The notes: generated by a model from the letters alone, not told the origin. A stretch of 64,000 nucleotides of DNA from Myxococcus eversor (GCF_010894455.1 NZ_JAAIXY010000008.1:310001-374000), one strand, 5' to 3'. Numbered from the stretch's first letter, positions 1 through 11,871 are shown. Numbers and translations: made by a program.

Positions 1-627
1 GTCGCTTTGCAGGGACAGGTGGAACGTTTGAAAGCGGTGGCCCGCTTCCGTCGTACCCAGGTGGAGTCCATGAAGGTGCTCGCCGGGGAGGATGGAGTGC
101 TGCAGGAGCTTCCGCTGGAGCTGGGTCAGTGGGTGACGCCGGGCGTGCTGCTGGCGAAAGTCGTCAAGCCGGAGCGGCTCAAGGCGGAGCTGCGCATCGC
201 CGAGACGCAGGCGCGCGACATCGTCCAGGGCCAGAAGGCGCTGGTGGACACACGCAACGGGGTGGTGGAGGGCACGGTGGCGCGCGTGGCGCCGGCGGCG
301 AGCCAGGGCACGGTGCGGGTGGAGGTGTCGCTCCCCGACGAGCTGCCCAAGGGCGCGCGGCCCGACCTCACGGTGGAGGGCACCGTGGAGCTTGAGCGGT
401 TGGGCAACGTGCTGTCGGTGGGGCGCCCGGCCGGTGCGCAGCCCAACGGGACGATGTCGCTCTTCCGGTTGATGCCGGGCAGTGACGAGGCGGTCCGGGT
501 GCCGGTGCAGTTGGGCCGGGGCTCGGTGAATGCCGTGGAGGTGCTGCAGGGCCTCGCGGAAGGTGACCAGGTGGTGCTGTCGGACATGGCCGCGTGGGAT
601 GCGGTCGAGCGGGTGAGGCTGCGATGA
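1..627 (+). CDS. HlyD/MacA-family periplasmic adaptor, 3' part (cut by window edge)
   Basis: This is the C-terminal ~208 residues of an efflux adaptor (membrane fusion protein). The reading frame is open to base 1, so the true start lies upstream; the TTG at 7 is only the first possible start inside the window. It begins with the second half of the barrel-sandwich hybrid (GEDGVLQELPLELGQWVTPG, a lipoyl-like fold), followed by a beta-barrel segment and a membrane-proximal segment ending RVRLR. Such adaptors link an inner-membrane MacB-type ABC transporter to an outer-membrane channel. Its stop (TGA 625-627) overlaps the ATG of the next gene at 624, so the two are translationally coupled. The family assignment is firm; the substrate is unknown. 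Confidence 0.88.
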   Translation, partial: VALQGQVERLKAVARFRRTQVESMKVLAGEDGVLQELPLELGQWVTPGVLLAKVVKPERLKAELRIAETQARDIVQGQKALVDTRNGVVEGTVARVAPAASQGTVRVEVSLPDELPKGARPDLTVEGTVELERLGNVLSVGRPAGAQPNGTMSLFRLMPGSDEAVRVPVQLGRGSVNAVEVLQGLAEGDQVVLSDMAAWDAVERVRLR

Positions 628-1391
628 TGACGACGAACAACAATGCGGAGACGCCTGCTTCCGAGGACGCGGCGGTGTTGGCGGGTGCGGCCAAGGTGGA
701 GACGGGCAAGTCCCTCATCACGCTGGAAGGATTGACGAAGGTCTTCGAGACGGAGGAGGTGGAGACGCACGCGCTCTCCAACATCCACCTCAACATCCGC
801 CAGGGTGAGTGGGTGGCGATTGTCGGTCCCTCGGGCTCCGGCAAGTCCACGCTGCTCGCCGTGCTGGGGTTGCTCGACACGACGACGCGGGGCACGTACC
901 TGCTCGACGGCAAGAGCGTGCTGGACTTGTCCGCGTCGGACCGCGCGCTGGTGCGCAACCGGCACATCGGCTTCATCTTCCAGAGCTTCAACCTCATCGG
1001 CGATTTGACGGTGTTCGAGAACGTGGAGCTGCCCCTGACGTACCGGGGCATGCCCGCCGCCGAGCGCAAGCAGCGGGTGGAGAAGGCGCTGGACAAGGTG
1101 GGCATGGCGCACCGCGCGCGGCACATGCCGGGGCAGCTCTCCGGCGGTCAGCAGCAGCGTGTCGCCGTGGCGCGCGCCGTCGCGGGAGACCCGCTCATCC
1201 TCCTGGCGGACGAGCCCACCGGTAACCTGGATTCGAAGAACGGCGAGGCGGTGATGCAGTTGCTGTCCGAGCTGCACAAGGCCGGGGCCACCATCTGCAT
1301 GGTGACGCACGACCCGGCGCACGCGCGAGTCGCCACGCGCACGGTGAGCCTCTTCGACGGTCGAGTCGTCCAGGACGAGCAGCGCCGCTAA
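624..1391 (+). CDS. ABC transporter ATP-binding protein, LolD/MacB type (first copy)
   Basis: 255-residue nucleotide-binding subunit. It has Walker A GPSGSGKST (residues 68-76), Q-loop FIFQSFNLIGDLTVFENV, signature LSGGQQQRVAVARA, Walker B LILLADEP followed by D-loop TGNLDSKNG, and the H-loop in MVTHDP. The QSFNL and FENVELPL motifs are typical of the lipoprotein-release/macrolide group that powers FtsX-type permeases. I chose the ATG at 624 because it overlaps the stop of the adaptor gene; an in-frame ATG at 594 would sit deep inside that gene. A ~30-residue unstructured N-terminal leader (MMTTNNNAETPASEDAA) precedes the NBD. It lies directly upstream of four tandem permease genes, so one ATPase may serve several permeases. 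Confidence 0.93.
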   Translation: MMTTNNNAETPASEDAAVLAGAAKVETGKSLITLEGLTKVFETEEVETHALSNIHLNIRQGEWVAIVGPSGSGKSTLLAVLGLLDTTTRGTYLLDGKSVLDLSASDRALVRNRHIGFIFQSFNLIGDLTVFENVELPLTYRGMPAAERKQRVEKALDKVGMAHRARHMPGQLSGGQQQRVAVARAVAGDPLILLADEPTGNLDSKNGEAVMQLLSELHKAGATICMVTHDPAHARVATRTVSLFDGRVVQDEQRR

Positions 1392-1476
1392 CCCTTCTCC
1401 TCTCGCGGGCCTCGCCCGGGTCGCTCCTGGCGGGGCGGCCCTCGGGAGGCGTGCGTCCTGAATCACCGGAGTCGTC

Positions 1477-3897
1477 GTGGAAACCTTCCTCCAGAATGTC
1501 CGCTACGCGGTGCGCTCGTTGCGCAAGAGCCCGGGCTTCACGCTGATGGCGGTGCTGGCGCTGGCGCTGGGCATCGGCGCGAACAGCGCGGTCTTCAGCG
1601 TGGTGAATGGCGTGCTGCTCAAGCCGCCGCCCTTCGCCCAGCCGGAGCGACTGGTCCACCTCTGGGGCAACTACGCCAAGGCGAACATCAAGGACATCGT
1701 CGTGTCGGTGCCCGAGTACCGGGACTACCTCACGATGCCCAGGGCCTTCAGCTCGCTGGCGGCCTTCGATGCGAGCAACGTCACGCTCACCGGGGGCGAC
1801 GCGCCGGAGCGGCTCCAGATGACGCTCTCCACGGCCTCTCTGTTCCCCACGCTGGGCGTGGCGCCGGTGCTGGGCCGCGGCTTCACCGAGGAGGAGGAGA
1901 CGCTGGGGCGCGACAAGGTGCTCGTGTTGACGCACAAGACGTGGCGCACGCGCTTCGCGCAGGACCCGGGCGTGCTGGGCCGTGAACTGCGGCTCGACGG
2001 GGACACGTACACGGTGGTGGGCGTGCTGCCGCCCGGCGTCGAGTACCCGGCGGACACGGACCTGTACGCGCCCCTGGCGCCCACTCAGGAGCGGGCGTCG
2101 GCGGTCTCTCGCGGCTACCGCTTCCTCAGCGTGGTGGGGCGGCTGAAGCCAGGCCTGACGCTGGAGGCGGCGCAGGCGGACATGGACCGGTTGGGGCGGG
2201 AGATGGAGACCCTGTACGAGGAGTATTACAAGGGCTACGGCTGGACCATCTCCGTGAAGTCGCTGGAGGACGAGGTGGTGGGCCGGGTGCGCGGGACGCT
2301 GTGGCTCCTCCTGGGCGCGGTGGGCTTCGTGTTGCTGGTGGCGTGCAGCAGCGTGGCGAACCTGCTCCTGGCCCGGGCGACGGCGCGTCAGCGTGAGGTG
2401 TCCATCCGCGCGGCGCTGGGCGCGGGGCGGGGACAACTGGTGGCGCAGTTCCTCGCCGAGAGCCTGGTGCTGGCGGCAGCGGGCGGTGGGCTGGGGTTGC
2501 TCCTGGCCATCTGGGGCACGGACGCGCTGGTGGCGATGGTGGGAGACGGGCTGCCTCGCGCGGCGGCGGTGGGACTGGACGTCTCCTCGGTGCTCTTCAC
2601 CGCGGGACTCTCCGTGCTCACGGGCATCGGCTTCGGGCTCGTGCCGGCGCTCCAGGCGAGCCGCGTGGACCTGAGCTCGACGATGCGCGAGGGCTCTCGC
2701 GGGACGGAGGGTGGCAAGGCGGGCCGGCTGCGCGCGGGGTTGGTGGTGGGGCAGGTGGCGTTCGCGCTGGTGCTGCTGGTGGGCGCGGGTCTCTTCCTCC
2801 GGAGCTTCCAGGCGCTGACCCATGTGGAGGCGGGCTTCGTGCCGGAGGGAGTGCTCACCGGCCGGCTCGCGTTGCCGGCCACGAGCTACGCGAAGCCGGA
2901 GGACCAGCGGGCCTTCCAGCAGGAGCTGCTCCGCCGCGTCCAGGCGCTGCCCGGCGTGGAGTCCGCGGGAGTGACGAACCTGTTGCCGCTGGGCGGCAAG
3001 ACGAACATCAGCTTCGACGTGGAGGGGCGGACGCGGGCGGCGGGGGAGATGTGGCCCGCGGTGGAGTCGCGCTTCGCCAGTGCTGACTACCTGCGCACGC
3101 TCAAGGTGCGGCTGCGCGACGGGCGCATGCTCCAGGAGACGGACGGACCGGACGCGGCGTGGGCGGTGGTCATCAATCAGACGTTCGCGGACCTCTACTG
3201 GCCGAAGGGGGACGCGCTGGGCCAGCGAGTGAAGCTGCATCAGTCCGACGCCCAGTGGACCACGGTGGTGGGCATCGTCGACGACCTGCGCGAGTGGGGC
3301 CTGGACACGCCCGCGCGCCCGACGGCGTACTACTCGGCGCTGCAGGTGCCCCTCACCCACATCTACCTGGCGGTGCGCGTGAAGGCGGGCGAGCCGGAGT
3401 CCTTGCGCACGGCGATTGAGTCCGAGGTGCGCGCGCTCGACGGCAATCTGCCCCTGTTCAAGGTGACGTCCATGGTGCGGTTGGTGGACGAGTCCATCGT
3501 CTCGCGCAGGCTGACGGCGCTGTTGATGGGCCTGTTCGCGGGCACGGCGCTGCTCCTGGCGGCGCTCGGAATCTCGGGCGTCATTGGCTACTCGGTGGCG
3601 CAGCGCACGCGGGAGATGGGCATCCGGATGGCGCTGGGCGCGGCGAAGTCGGACGTGCTGGTGCTGGTGCTGCGCCAGGGCGTGAAGCTGGCGGCGTTGG
3701 GCGTGGGTCTGGGCCTGGTGTTGTCGCTGGTGCTGGCGCGGCTCCTGAGCACGATGTTGTACGGCGTGACGGCGTATGACCCGTGGACCTTCGCGGGAGT
3801 GGCGGCGCTGTTGAGCGCGGTGGCCCTGGGGGCGACGTGGCTGCCGGCGCACCGCGCGACGCGGGTGGACCCCATCATCGCCTTGAAGGCCGAGTAG
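1477..3897 (+). CDS. MacB/FtsX-family ABC permease, ADOP type (copy 1)
   Basis: 806 residues with the duplicated architecture of ADOP permeases. An N-terminal amphipathic segment ends in [10 protein letters not shown], followed by a transmembrane helix (~20-42), a periplasmic MacB core (~45-250), an FtsX domain with three helices (~275-395), a further helix (~420-440), a second MacB core (~450-660) and a second FtsX domain (~690-800) with the conserved [12 protein letters not shown]. The start is GTG at 1477, 85 bases after the ATPase gene. By family, such permeases couple cytoplasmic ATP hydrolysis to periplasmic motions that extrude substrates or release lipoproteins. It is the first of five paralogues in this locus. 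The substrate is unknown. Confidence 0.92.
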   Translation: METFLQNVRYAVRSLRKSPGFTLMAVLALALGIGANSAVFSVVNGVLLKPPPFAQPERLVHLWGNYAKANIKDIVVSVPEYRDYLTMPRAFSSLAAFDASNVTLTGGDAPERLQMTLSTASLFPTLGVAPVLGRGFTEEEETLGRDKVLVLTHKTWRTRFAQDPGVLGRELRLDGDTYTVVGVLPPGVEYPADTDLYAPLAPTQERASAVSRGYRFLSVVGRLKPGLTLEAAQADMDRLGREMETLYEEYYKGYGWTISVKSLEDEVVGRVRGTLWLLLGAVGFVLLVACSSVANLLLARATARQREVSIRAALGAGRGQLVAQFLAESLVLAAAGGGLGLLLAIWGTDALVAMVGDGLPRAAAVGLDVSSVLFTAGLSVLTGIGFGLVPALQASRVDLSSTMREGSRGTEGGKAGRLRAGLVVGQVAFALVLLVGAGLFLRSFQALTHVEAGFVPEGVLTGRLALPATSYAKPEDQRAFQQELLRRVQALPGVESAGVTNLLPLGGKTNISFDVEGRTRAAGEMWPAVESRFASADYLRTLKVRLRDGRMLQETDGPDAAWAVVINQTFADLYWPKGDALGQRVKLHQSDAQWTTVVGIVDDLREWGLDTPARPTAYYSALQVPLTHIYLAVRVKAGEPESLRTAIESEVRALDGNLPLFKVTSMVRLVDESIVSRRLTALLMGLFAGTALLLAALGISGVIGYSVAQRTREMGIRMALGAAKSDVLVLVLRQGVKLAALGVGLGLVLSLVLARLLSTMLYGVTAYDPWTFAGVAALLSAVALGATWLPAHRATRVDPIIALKAE

Positions 3898-3909
3898 GAG
3901 CGCGCGTCG

Positions 3910-6330
3910 ATGGAGACCTTCCTTCAGGACCTGCGGTACGCGCTGCGCACGCTGGGCAAGAGCCCCGGCTTCACGCTGGTGGCGGTGCTGGCGCTCGCGC
4001 TGGGTATCGGCGCGAACAGCGCGGTCTTCAGCGTGGTGAACGGCGTGCTGTTGAGGCCACCGCCCTTCGCCGAGCCGGACCGCCTGGTCCATGTGTGGGG
4101 CAACTACCTCATGGCGGATGCGAAGGACATCCCGGTGTCCGTGCCCGAGTACCTGGACTACCGCGAGATGCCGAAGGTCTTCGCATCGGTGGGGGCCTAC
4201 GTCGAGGACGACGTCACGCTCACCGGGGGCGATGTGCCGGAGCGGCTCCACATGACGCTCTCCACGGCCTCGCTCTTCTCCACGCTGGGCGTGTCGCCGG
4301 TGCTCGGTCGCGCCTTCACCCAGGACGAGGAGACGCCGGGCCAGGAGCGGGTGGTGGTGCTGACGGACAAGACGTGGCGCACGCGCTACGCGCGGGACCC
4401 GAAGGTGTTGGGCCGCGAGCTTCGGCTCGACGGCCACGCGTACACGGTGGTGGGCGTGCTGCCGCCCGGCGTGGAGTACCCGGTGGGCACGGATGTGTAC
4501 GTGCCCTTTCCTCCGAACGCGGAGCAGTCCTCGCAGGCGGCGCGCGCCAATCACTTCCTTGGCGTGGTGGCGCGGCTGAAGCCAGGCATCTCGCTGGAGA
4601 CGGCGCGCGCGGACCTGGCGCGGGTGGCTCGGGAGATGGAGGCCTTGCACGCGAAGGACTACCAGGGCGGAGGCTGGGCCATCACCGTGAAGTCGCTGGA
4701 GGACGAGGTGGTGGGCAACGTGCGCGGCACGCTGTGGCTCCTGCTGGGCGCGGTGGGCTTCGTGCTCTTGGTGGCGTGTGGCAGCGTGGCGAATCTCCTG
4801 TTGGCCCGAGCGGCGGCCCGAGAGCGCGAGGTGTCCATCCGCGCGGCGCTGGGCGCGGGCCGTGGACGGTTGGTGGCGCAGTTCCTCACGGAGAGCCTGC
4901 TGCTGTCCCTGGCGGGCGGCGCGCTCGGGCTGCTGCTGGCGATGTGGGGCATGGACGTGTTGCTGGCGTTGGTGGGTGAGAGCCTGCCGCGCGCGGCGGA
5001 CGTCAGCCTGGATGCGCGCTCGCTGGTGTTCACCGGTGGGGTGAGCCTGCTGTCGGGACTGCTCTTCGGACTGGTGCCCGCGCTCCAGGCGAGCCGCGCG
5101 GACCTGAACGCGACGATGCGCGAGGGCTCGCGAGGCACGGCGGGGAGAAGCTCGGGACGGCTTCGCTCGGGGCTGGTGGTGGGCCAGGTGGCCTTCGCGC
5201 TGGTGTTGCTCGTGGGCGCGGGCCTCTTCGGCAAGAGCTTCCTGGCGCTGAGCGACGTGGAGGCGGGCTTCACGCCGGAAGGAGCGCTCACCGCGAGCAT
5301 CGCCCTGCCTCGGGAGACCTACTCGGAGTCACGCCGGAGCGAGACCTTCACGCGCGAGCTGCTGGGCCGCATCCACGCGCTGCCCGGCGTGGAGTCCGCG
5401 GGAGTGACGAACAAGCTGCCCCTGGGCGGCCGGACGGACATCGGCTTCGACATCGAGGGACGCACGCGGGCGCCGGACACGGTGTGGCCCGCCGTGGAGA
5501 CCCGCTTCGTCAGCGAGGACTACCTGCGCACGTTGCGAGTGCGGCTGCGAGATGGGCGCATGTTGCAGGCGACGGACAGCTCCGAGGCGCCGTGGGCGGT
5601 GGTCATCAACAAGACCTTCGCGGACCTCTACTGGCCGCGAGGAGGGGCGCTGGGGCAACGCCTGAAATTGCGGCGGACAAACTCCCAGTGGACCACGGTG
5701 GTGGGCGTCGTGGATGACGTGCGCGAGTGGGGCCTGGACAAGCCCGCGCGCCCGACGGCGTACTATTCGGCGGCGCAGGTGTCCCTCAACAACATCAACC
5801 TGGTGGTGCGCGCGAAGGACATCCACGCGGAGTCGCTTCGCACGGCGCTCGAGTCCGAGGTGCGCGCGCTCGACGGCAACCTCCCGCTGTTCAACGTGAC
5901 GCCGATGATGAAGCTGGTGGATGACTCCATCAGCTCGCGGCGACTGTCGGCGCTGTTGATGGGGCTGTTCGCGGGCACCGCGCTGCTGTTGGCGGCCTTG
6001 GGGATTTCCGGCGTCATCGGCTACGCGGTGGCGCAGCGCACGCGGGAGATGGGCATCCGGATGGCGCTGGGCGCGACGCGGCGGAATGTGCTGGCGCTGG
6101 TCCTGGGCCAGGGCGTGCGGCTGGCGGGGCTGGGCGTGGTGGTGGGCCTGCTGCTCTCGCTGGGGCTGGCGCGGCTGTTGAGCACCCTGCTGTACGGCGT
6201 GACGGTGTACGACCCCTGGACCTTCGTGGGAGTGGCGACGTTGTTGGGCGGCGTGGCCCTGGGGGCGACGTGGCTGCCAGCGCACCGCGCGACGCGGGTG
6301 GACCCCATCATCGCCTTGAAGGCCGAGTAG
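3910..6330 (+). CDS. MacB/FtsX-family ABC permease, ADOP type (copy 2)
   Basis: 806 residues, the same two-times MacB-core/FtsX layout as copy 1. It opens with [14 protein letters not shown] and a helix [20 protein letters not shown], and ends with the [19 protein letters not shown] tail. The ribosome-binding site AGGAG (3896-3900) overlaps the TAG stop of copy 1, with the ATG 9 bases further, so translation is tightly linked. The 12-base spacer and its flanks are almost identical to the junction between copies 2 and 3, a sign of recent tandem duplication or gene conversion. The periplasmic cores (~45-250 and ~450-660) differ more than the membrane parts, which fits divergence of substrate or partner specificity. 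Confidence 0.92.
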   Translation: METFLQDLRYALRTLGKSPGFTLVAVLALALGIGANSAVFSVVNGVLLRPPPFAEPDRLVHVWGNYLMADAKDIPVSVPEYLDYREMPKVFASVGAYVEDDVTLTGGDVPERLHMTLSTASLFSTLGVSPVLGRAFTQDEETPGQERVVVLTDKTWRTRYARDPKVLGRELRLDGHAYTVVGVLPPGVEYPVGTDVYVPFPPNAEQSSQAARANHFLGVVARLKPGISLETARADLARVAREMEALHAKDYQGGGWAITVKSLEDEVVGNVRGTLWLLLGAVGFVLLVACGSVANLLLARAAAREREVSIRAALGAGRGRLVAQFLTESLLLSLAGGALGLLLAMWGMDVLLALVGESLPRAADVSLDARSLVFTGGVSLLSGLLFGLVPALQASRADLNATMREGSRGTAGRSSGRLRSGLVVGQVAFALVLLVGAGLFGKSFLALSDVEAGFTPEGALTASIALPRETYSESRRSETFTRELLGRIHALPGVESAGVTNKLPLGGRTDIGFDIEGRTRAPDTVWPAVETRFVSEDYLRTLRVRLRDGRMLQATDSSEAPWAVVINKTFADLYWPRGGALGQRLKLRRTNSQWTTVVGVVDDVREWGLDKPARPTAYYSAAQVSLNNINLVVRAKDIHAESLRTALESEVRALDGNLPLFNVTPMMKLVDDSISSRRLSALLMGLFAGTALLLAALGISGVIGYAVAQRTREMGIRMALGATRRNVLALVLGQGVRLAGLGVVVGLLLSLGLARLLSTLLYGVTVYDPWTFVGVATLLGGVALGATWLPAHRATRVDPIIALKAE

Positions 6331-6342
6331 GAGCGCGCGTCG

Positions 6343-8760
6343 ATGGAGACCTTCCTTCAGGACCTGCGGTACGCGCTGCGCACGTTGGGCAAGAGCCCTG
6401 GCTTCACGCTGGTGGCGGTGCTTGCGCTGGCACTGGGCATCGGCGCGAACAGCGCGGTCTTCAGCGTGGTGAATGGCGTCCTCTTGAGGCCGCCGCCCTT
6501 CGCCGAGCCGGACCGGCTGATGGACGTGTCGAACGACTTCGGCCGGGCGGGGCGCAAGGGACTGTCGTCCTCGGTGGTGGAGTACCGGGAGTACGCGGAG
6601 CTGCCGAGCGTCTTCTCCTCGGTCGCCGCCTTCGCCGATGACGACGTGACGTTGACGGGCGTGGACACACCGCAGCACCTGCGCGTGGTGGAGGCCACCG
6701 CGACCTTCTTCCCGACGCTGGGCGTGCTGCCCGCGCTGGGGCGCGACTTCACGCGGGACGAGGAGACGGCTGGCAACGACAGGGTGGTGATGCTCACGCA
6801 CCAGACGTGGCGCACCCACTTCTCGCAAGACCCGGGCGTGCTGGGGCGCACGCTCCAGCTTGACGGCGAGCCGTACACGGTGGTGGGCGTGCTGCCTCGC
6901 GGCGTGACGTACCCGGCGGGTACGGACCTCTACAAGCCCTTCGCGCCCTCGGCGGACCTGGCCTCCGAGGACAAGCGCGACACGCGCTTCCTGGAGGTCA
7001 TCGCGCGGCTGAAGCCCGGCATGACGATGGAGACCGCGGCGACGGATCTGGCCCGTGTGTCCCAGGCGCTGGCGCGGACGCATCCAAAGTACGCACAGGG
7101 CAAGCGCACCATCGGCCTGAAGTCGCTGGAGGACGAGGTGGTGGGCGACGTGCGCGGCACGCTGTGGCTCCTCCTGGGCGCGGTGGGTTTCGTGCTGCTG
7201 GTGGCGTGTGGCAGCGTGGCCAACCTCCTGCTGGCGCGCGCGGCGGCCCGTGAACGCGAGGTGTCCATCCGCGCGGCGCTGGGCGCGGGCCGTGGACGGT
7301 TGGTGGCGCAGTTCCTCACCGAGAGCCTGTTGCTGTCCCTGGTGGGTGGCGCGCTCGGGTTGCTGCTGGCGATGTGGGGCACGGACGTGTTGCTGGCCCT
7401 GGTGGGAGAGAGCCTGCCGCGCGCGGCGGACGTCAGCCTGGACACGCGCTCGTTGCTGTTCACCGGTGGGGTGAGTCTGTTGTCGGGGTTGCTCTTCGGG
7501 CTGGTGCCAGCGCTCCAGGCGAGCCGCGCGGACCTGAACGCGGCCATGCGCGGGAATTCTCGAGGCACGGCGGGGGGGCGCTCGGGACGGCTTCGCTCGG
7601 GGCTGGTGGTGGGGCAGGTGGCCTTCGCGCTGGTGCTGCTGGTGGGCGCGGGCCTCTTCGGCAGGAGCCTGTTGGTGCTGCTGTCGGTGGACCCGGGCTT
7701 CAGGCCGGAGGGTGTGCTCACCGCGCAGCTCTCGCTGCCGGGCACGAGCTACGACACGCCCGAGCGCCAGGGCACCTTCCAGCGCGAGCTGCTGGGGCGG
7801 CTCCAGGCATTGCCCGGCGTGGAGTCCGTGGGCCTCACGAATCTCCTACCCCTGGGGCGCTCGATGACGTTCGGCTTCGCCATCGACGGCCGCACGAAGG
7901 AGCCCGACGAGGTGTGGCCCGCGGTGCAACTGCGCACCGTCAGCCCCGACTACCCGCGCACGCTGGGCCTGAAGCTGCGCGAGGGACGCCTGCTGGAGGA
8001 GACGGACGGTCCGGGCGCGGCGTGGGCGGTGGTCATCAACAAGACCTTCGCGGACGGGTACTGGCCCCAGGGCAACGCGCTGGGGCAGCGACTGCGACTG
8101 AACCGTCCCGATGCGCAGTGGGCCACGGTGGTGGGCATCGTCGAGGACGCGCGCGAGTGGTCCTTGGACAAGCCGATGGTGCCCATGGCGTATTACTCGC
8201 TCGCGCAGCTCGGTGGCGCGAACCTGGCGCTCGCCATCCGCTCCAAGGCGGGCAACCCGGAGTCGCTGCGCGGCGGTGTCGAGGCGGCGCTGCGCGAGGT
8301 GGACCGGAACGTTCCGCTGTTCGGTGTCGCGCCGCTGACGCGACTGGTGGACGAGTCCATCGGCTCGCGACGGCTGGCCGCGTTGCTGATGGGCCTGTTC
8401 GGGGGCACGGCGCTGCTCCTGGCGTCGCTCGGGCTGGCGGGCGTCATCGGCTACTCGGTGGCGCAGCGCACGCGGGAGATGGGCATCCGCATGGCGCTGG
8501 GCGCGGCGAAGTCGGACGTGCTGGTGCTGGTGCTGCGCCAGGGCGTGAAGCTGGCGGGGCTGGGCGTGCTGCTGGGCCTGGGGCTGTCGCTGGGACTCGC
8601 GCACCTGTTGCGGACGCTGCTGTACGGCGTGACGGCGTATGACCCGTGGACCTTCGCGGGAGTGGCGGCGCTGCTGAGCGCGGTGGCGTTGCTGGCGACG
8701 TGGCTGCCGGCGCGACGTGCGACGCGCGTGGACCCCATCATCGCCCTCCGGGCGGACTAG
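6343..8760 (+). CDS. MacB/FtsX-family ABC permease, ADOP type (copy 3)
   Basis: 805 residues, closest to copy 2 in its first ~55 residues and in the first FtsX domain ([20 protein letters not shown]). The first periplasmic core is clearly different ([20 protein letters not shown]). The second FtsX domain instead resembles copy 1 ([20 protein letters not shown]), so the gene reads as a mosaic of its neighbours. The start is ATG at 6343, with the same AGGAG overlapping the upstream TAG stop as copy 2. The role is inferred as for copies 1 and 2: an inner-membrane permease of a tripartite or lipoprotein-type ABC exporter. Confidence 0.92.
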   Translation: METFLQDLRYALRTLGKSPGFTLVAVLALALGIGANSAVFSVVNGVLLRPPPFAEPDRLMDVSNDFGRAGRKGLSSSVVEYREYAELPSVFSSVAAFADDDVTLTGVDTPQHLRVVEATATFFPTLGVLPALGRDFTRDEETAGNDRVVMLTHQTWRTHFSQDPGVLGRTLQLDGEPYTVVGVLPRGVTYPAGTDLYKPFAPSADLASEDKRDTRFLEVIARLKPGMTMETAATDLARVSQALARTHPKYAQGKRTIGLKSLEDEVVGDVRGTLWLLLGAVGFVLLVACGSVANLLLARAAAREREVSIRAALGAGRGRLVAQFLTESLLLSLVGGALGLLLAMWGTDVLLALVGESLPRAADVSLDTRSLLFTGGVSLLSGLLFGLVPALQASRADLNAAMRGNSRGTAGGRSGRLRSGLVVGQVAFALVLLVGAGLFGRSLLVLLSVDPGFRPEGVLTAQLSLPGTSYDTPERQGTFQRELLGRLQALPGVESVGLTNLLPLGRSMTFGFAIDGRTKEPDEVWPAVQLRTVSPDYPRTLGLKLREGRLLEETDGPGAAWAVVINKTFADGYWPQGNALGQRLRLNRPDAQWATVVGIVEDAREWSLDKPMVPMAYYSLAQLGGANLALAIRSKAGNPESLRGGVEAALREVDRNVPLFGVAPLTRLVDESIGSRRLAALLMGLFGGTALLLASLGLAGVIGYSVAQRTREMGIRMALGAAKSDVLVLVLRQGVKLAGLGVLLGLGLSLGLAHLLRTLLYGVTAYDPWTFAGVAALLSAVALLATWLPARRATRVDPIIALRAD

Positions 8761-8767
8761 GCACGGG

Positions 8768-11176
8768 ATGGAAACGCTCCTTCGAGACCTTCGCTTCACC
8801 CTGCGCTCGCTGCGCGCGAGCCCGGGCTTCACGCTGGTGGCGGTGCTGGCGCTCGCGCTGGGCATCGGCGCCAACAGCGCGGTGTTCAGCGTGGTGAACG
8901 GCGTGCTGCTCACGCCGCCCCCGCTCGCGGAGCCCGAGCGCCTGGTCACCCTGTCCAATGACATCCAGGCGGCGGACCTGGAGGGCATCTCCATCTCCAC
9001 GCCCGAGTACCGGGACTTCAGCACCCTGCCGAGCGTCTTCAGCTCGGTGGCGGCGTACACCTGGCGGGACATGACGCTGACGGGTGGCGGCGCCGCGCAG
9101 CGCTTCGGCGTGGTGCATGGCACCGCCACGTTGTTCACCACGCTCGGCGTGACACCGATGCTGGGGCGAGGCTTCACCGAGGCGGAGGCCTCACCCGGTG
9201 GGGACCCGGTGGTGGTGCTGACGCACAAGGTGTGGCGCGCGAACTTCGCGGAGGACCCGGGGGTGCTGGGCAAGACGATGCAGCTCGACGGCAAGCCCTA
9301 CACGGTGGTGGGCGTGCTGCCCCGAGGCGTGGCGCATCCAGAGAGCACTGACCTCTACGTGCCCTTCACTCCGCCGCCGGAGCATGCCTCGCAGCGCACC
9401 ATGCGATACCTGTTCTCTCTGGCGCGGATGAAGCCGGGTGTGACGCTGGAGCAGGCGCGCGCGGACATGGCGCGAGTCGCCCGCGACATGCAGGCGGTGG
9501 AGCCTCGCTACAGCGGCATCGGCTGGTCCATCCGCGTCACCTCGCTGGAGGACAAGCTGGTGGGCAACGTGCGCGGCACGCTGTGGCTCCTGCTGGGCGC
9601 GGTGGGCTGCGTGCTGCTGGTGGCGTGCGGCAGCGTGGCGAACCTCCTGCTGGCCCGAGCGGCGGCCCGTGAGCGCGAGGTGTCCATCCGCGCGGCGCTG
9701 GGCGCGAGCCGAGGCCGGCTGGTGGCGCAGTTCCTCACCGAGAGCCTGGTGCTGTCGCTGGTGGGCGGAGCGCTGGGGTTGCTCCTGGCGCTGTGGGGCA
9801 CGGATGCGCTCCTGGCCTTCATGGGAGACGGGCTGCCGCGCATGTCGCACGTGAAGCTGGACGTGACGTCGGTGCTCTTCACGATGGGCGTCTCCGTGTT
9901 CACCGGCCTGGTGTTCGGCCTGGTGCCCGCGCTCCAGTCGAGCCACGTGGACCTGAACGCGACGATGCGCGAGGGCTCGCGCGGCACGGAGGGCGGGCGC
10001 TCAGGGCGGCTGCGCTCGGGGCTGGTGGTGGCGCAGGTGGCCTTCGCGCTGATGCTGCTGGTGGGCGCGGGCCTGTTCATGAAGAGCCTGCTCGCGCTGC
10101 GCGGCGTCGACGCGGGCTTCAAGCCGGTGGGGGTGCTCACCGGTCAATTGGTGCTGCCGGACGCGCGCTATTCGGAGCCCGCGCGCAAGCTGGCGTTCCA
10201 GCGGGACTTGCTGGAGCGCCTGGAGGCCCTGCCCGGCGTGGAGTCGGTGGGGCTCACGAATCTCCTGCCCCTGGGAGGCATCTCCACGAGCGGCCTGGAG
10301 TTCGAGAGCCGGCCCGAGGTGAAGGGCGAGCTGTTGCCCGCGGTGGAGTTCCGGCTGGCGAGCCCGGGCTACCTGAGCACGCTGGGCGTGAAGCTGTACC
10401 AGGGCCGCCTGCACCAGGGCCTCGGCGAGGTGGGCGGGATTCCAGAGGTCGTCATCAACAGGCGCTTCGCGGACGTTTACTGGCCGAAGGGCAACGCGCT
10501 GGGCCAGCGGCTGTCGCTGGAGCCGATGAAGCAATGGTCGACGGTGGTGGGAATCGTCGAGGACATGCGCGAGTGGGGCCTGTCCTCGCCCGCGCGGCCC
10601 GCGGCCTACTGGTCGCTGCCCGCGGCGCCCGCGTCGTACCTGAGCCTGGTGGTCCGGGCGGAGGCTGGGGACCCGGAGGCGCTGCGCGCGTCCATCGAAG
10701 CGGAGCTGCGCGGGGTGGACGCGGACGTGCCCCTGTTCAACGTGGCGCCGCTGACGCAGTTGGTGGACGAGTCCATCAGCTCGCGCAGCCTGTCGGCCCT
10801 GTTGATGGGATTGTTCGCTGGCACGGCGCTGTTGCTGGCCGCGCTGGGCATCGCCGGCGTCGTGGGCTACTCGGTGACGCGGCGCACGCGGGAGATGGGC
10901 ATCCGCATGGCGCTGGGGGCGGCCAGCTCCGACGTGTTGGTGATGGTGTTGCGACAGGGCTTGAAGCTGGCGGGGCTGGGCGTGGCGGTGGGGCTGGTGA
11001 TGTCGCTGGGCCTGGCCCGCTTCCTGGGCAGCATGTTGTACGGCGTGACGGCGTATGACCCGTGGACCTTCACGGCGGTGGCGGTGCTCCTGGGCGGAGT
11101 GACGTTGCTGGCGACGTGGCTGCCGGCGCGGCGAGCCTCTCGCGTGGACCCCATCGTTTCCTTGCGCTCCGAGTGA
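8768..11176 (+). CDS. MacB/FtsX-family ABC permease, ADOP type (copy 4)
   Basis: 802 residues with the same domain order: helix ~18-40, MacB core, FtsX, helix, MacB core, FtsX. I chose the ATG at 8768 ([10 protein letters not shown]) because it aligns with the METFLQ starts of the other copies and lies 7 bases after the previous stop; the open frame extends to 8717 but that part lies inside copy 3. The second core carries its own variations ([20 protein letters not shown]). The C-terminus [19 protein letters not shown] is the standard FtsX tail. Its stop overlaps a possible GTG start (11173) for the following ATPase gene. Confidence 0.92.
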   Translation: METLLRDLRFTLRSLRASPGFTLVAVLALALGIGANSAVFSVVNGVLLTPPPLAEPERLVTLSNDIQAADLEGISISTPEYRDFSTLPSVFSSVAAYTWRDMTLTGGGAAQRFGVVHGTATLFTTLGVTPMLGRGFTEAEASPGGDPVVVLTHKVWRANFAEDPGVLGKTMQLDGKPYTVVGVLPRGVAHPESTDLYVPFTPPPEHASQRTMRYLFSLARMKPGVTLEQARADMARVARDMQAVEPRYSGIGWSIRVTSLEDKLVGNVRGTLWLLLGAVGCVLLVACGSVANLLLARAAAREREVSIRAALGASRGRLVAQFLTESLVLSLVGGALGLLLALWGTDALLAFMGDGLPRMSHVKLDVTSVLFTMGVSVFTGLVFGLVPALQSSHVDLNATMREGSRGTEGGRSGRLRSGLVVAQVAFALMLLVGAGLFMKSLLALRGVDAGFKPVGVLTGQLVLPDARYSEPARKLAFQRDLLERLEALPGVESVGLTNLLPLGGISTSGLEFESRPEVKGELLPAVEFRLASPGYLSTLGVKLYQGRLHQGLGEVGGIPEVVINRRFADVYWPKGNALGQRLSLEPMKQWSTVVGIVEDMREWGLSSPARPAAYWSLPAAPASYLSLVVRAEAGDPEALRASIEAELRGVDADVPLFNVAPLTQLVDESISSRSLSALLMGLFAGTALLLAALGIAGVVGYSVTRRTREMGIRMALGAASSDVLVMVLRQGLKLAGLGVAVGLVMSLGLARFLGSMLYGVTAYDPWTFTAVAVLLGGVTLLATWLPARRASRVDPIVSLRSE

Positions 11177-11193
11177 GCACGAAAGCACCTCTC

Positions 11194-11871
11194 ATGTCCT
11201 CACCTCTCATCTCCTTGCGTCAGGTCGAGAAGTCCTACCCGCTGGCCGGGGGCCGCAGCTGGGTGCTGCGCAACATCGACCTGGATATCCAACCGGGCGA
11301 GTTCGTCACGCTGATGGGCCCGTCCGGCGCGGGCAAGTCCACGCTGCTGGCCGTGCTGGGCATGCTCGACGCCGAGTGGAAGGGCGAGTACGTGCTGGAC
11401 GGTCAGGCCGTGCACGCGATGAAGCCGAAGGAGCGCGGCGAGCTGTCCCGGCGCACCATCGGCTTCGTCTTCCAGCAGTACCACCTGCTCGACAACCTCA
11501 CGGTGGCGGAGAACCTGGAGGTGCCGCTGTCCTACCGCAACCTCAAGCGCGGCGAGCGCGAAGCGCTGGTGGGGGACATGCTGGACCGCTTCCAGTTGGT
11601 GGGGAAGAAGGACCTGTTCCCCTCGCAGCTCTCCGGTGGACAGCAGCAGTTGGTGGGAATCGCCCGCGCGCTCATCGCCTCGCCAAAAATCCTGCTGGCG
11701 GACGAGCCGACGGGCAACCTCCACTCACAGCAGGCGAAGCACATCATGGAGGTGTTCCAGACGCTCAACAAAGCGGGCACCACCATCATCCAGGTGACGC
11801 ACTCGGAGGCCAACGCGGCCTTCGGCCACCGCATCATCCAGCTCGCGGACGGCTGGCTCCAGAAGACCTGA
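11194..11871 (+). CDS. ABC transporter ATP-binding protein, LolD type (second copy)
   Basis: 225-residue nucleotide-binding subunit with Walker A GPSGAGKST (42-50), Q-loop FVFQQYHLLDNLTVAEN, signature LSGGQQQLVGIARA, Walker B ILLADEP and H-loop VTHSE. Two positions depart from the usual pattern: the signature has LVGIARA where RVAIARA is common, and the D-loop reads GNLHSQQ instead of GNLDS. The start is either ATG 11194 or GTG 11173, which adds seven residues and overlaps the previous stop as GTGA; neither has a clear Shine-Dalgarno site. Lying between permease copies 4 and 5, it may be the dedicated partner of copy 5, or form a heterodimer with the first ATPase. That is inference. Confidence 0.9.
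   Translation: MSSPLISLRQVEKSYPLAGGRSWVLRNIDLDIQPGEFVTLMGPSGAGKSTLLAVLGMLDAEWKGEYVLDGQAVHAMKPKERGELSRRTIGFVFQQYHLLDNLTVAENLEVPLSYRNLKRGEREALVGDMLDRFQLVGKKDLFPSQLSGGQQQLVGIARALIASPKILLADEPTGNLHSQQAKHIMEVFQTLNKAGTTIIQVTHSEANAAFGHRIIQLADGWLQKT

Noticed and set aside
1195..4650. 1151-residue open frame on the minus strand across the first permeases
   Set aside because: High-GC antisense shadow: Arg/His-rich, no domain, and fully covered by well-supported plus-strand genes.
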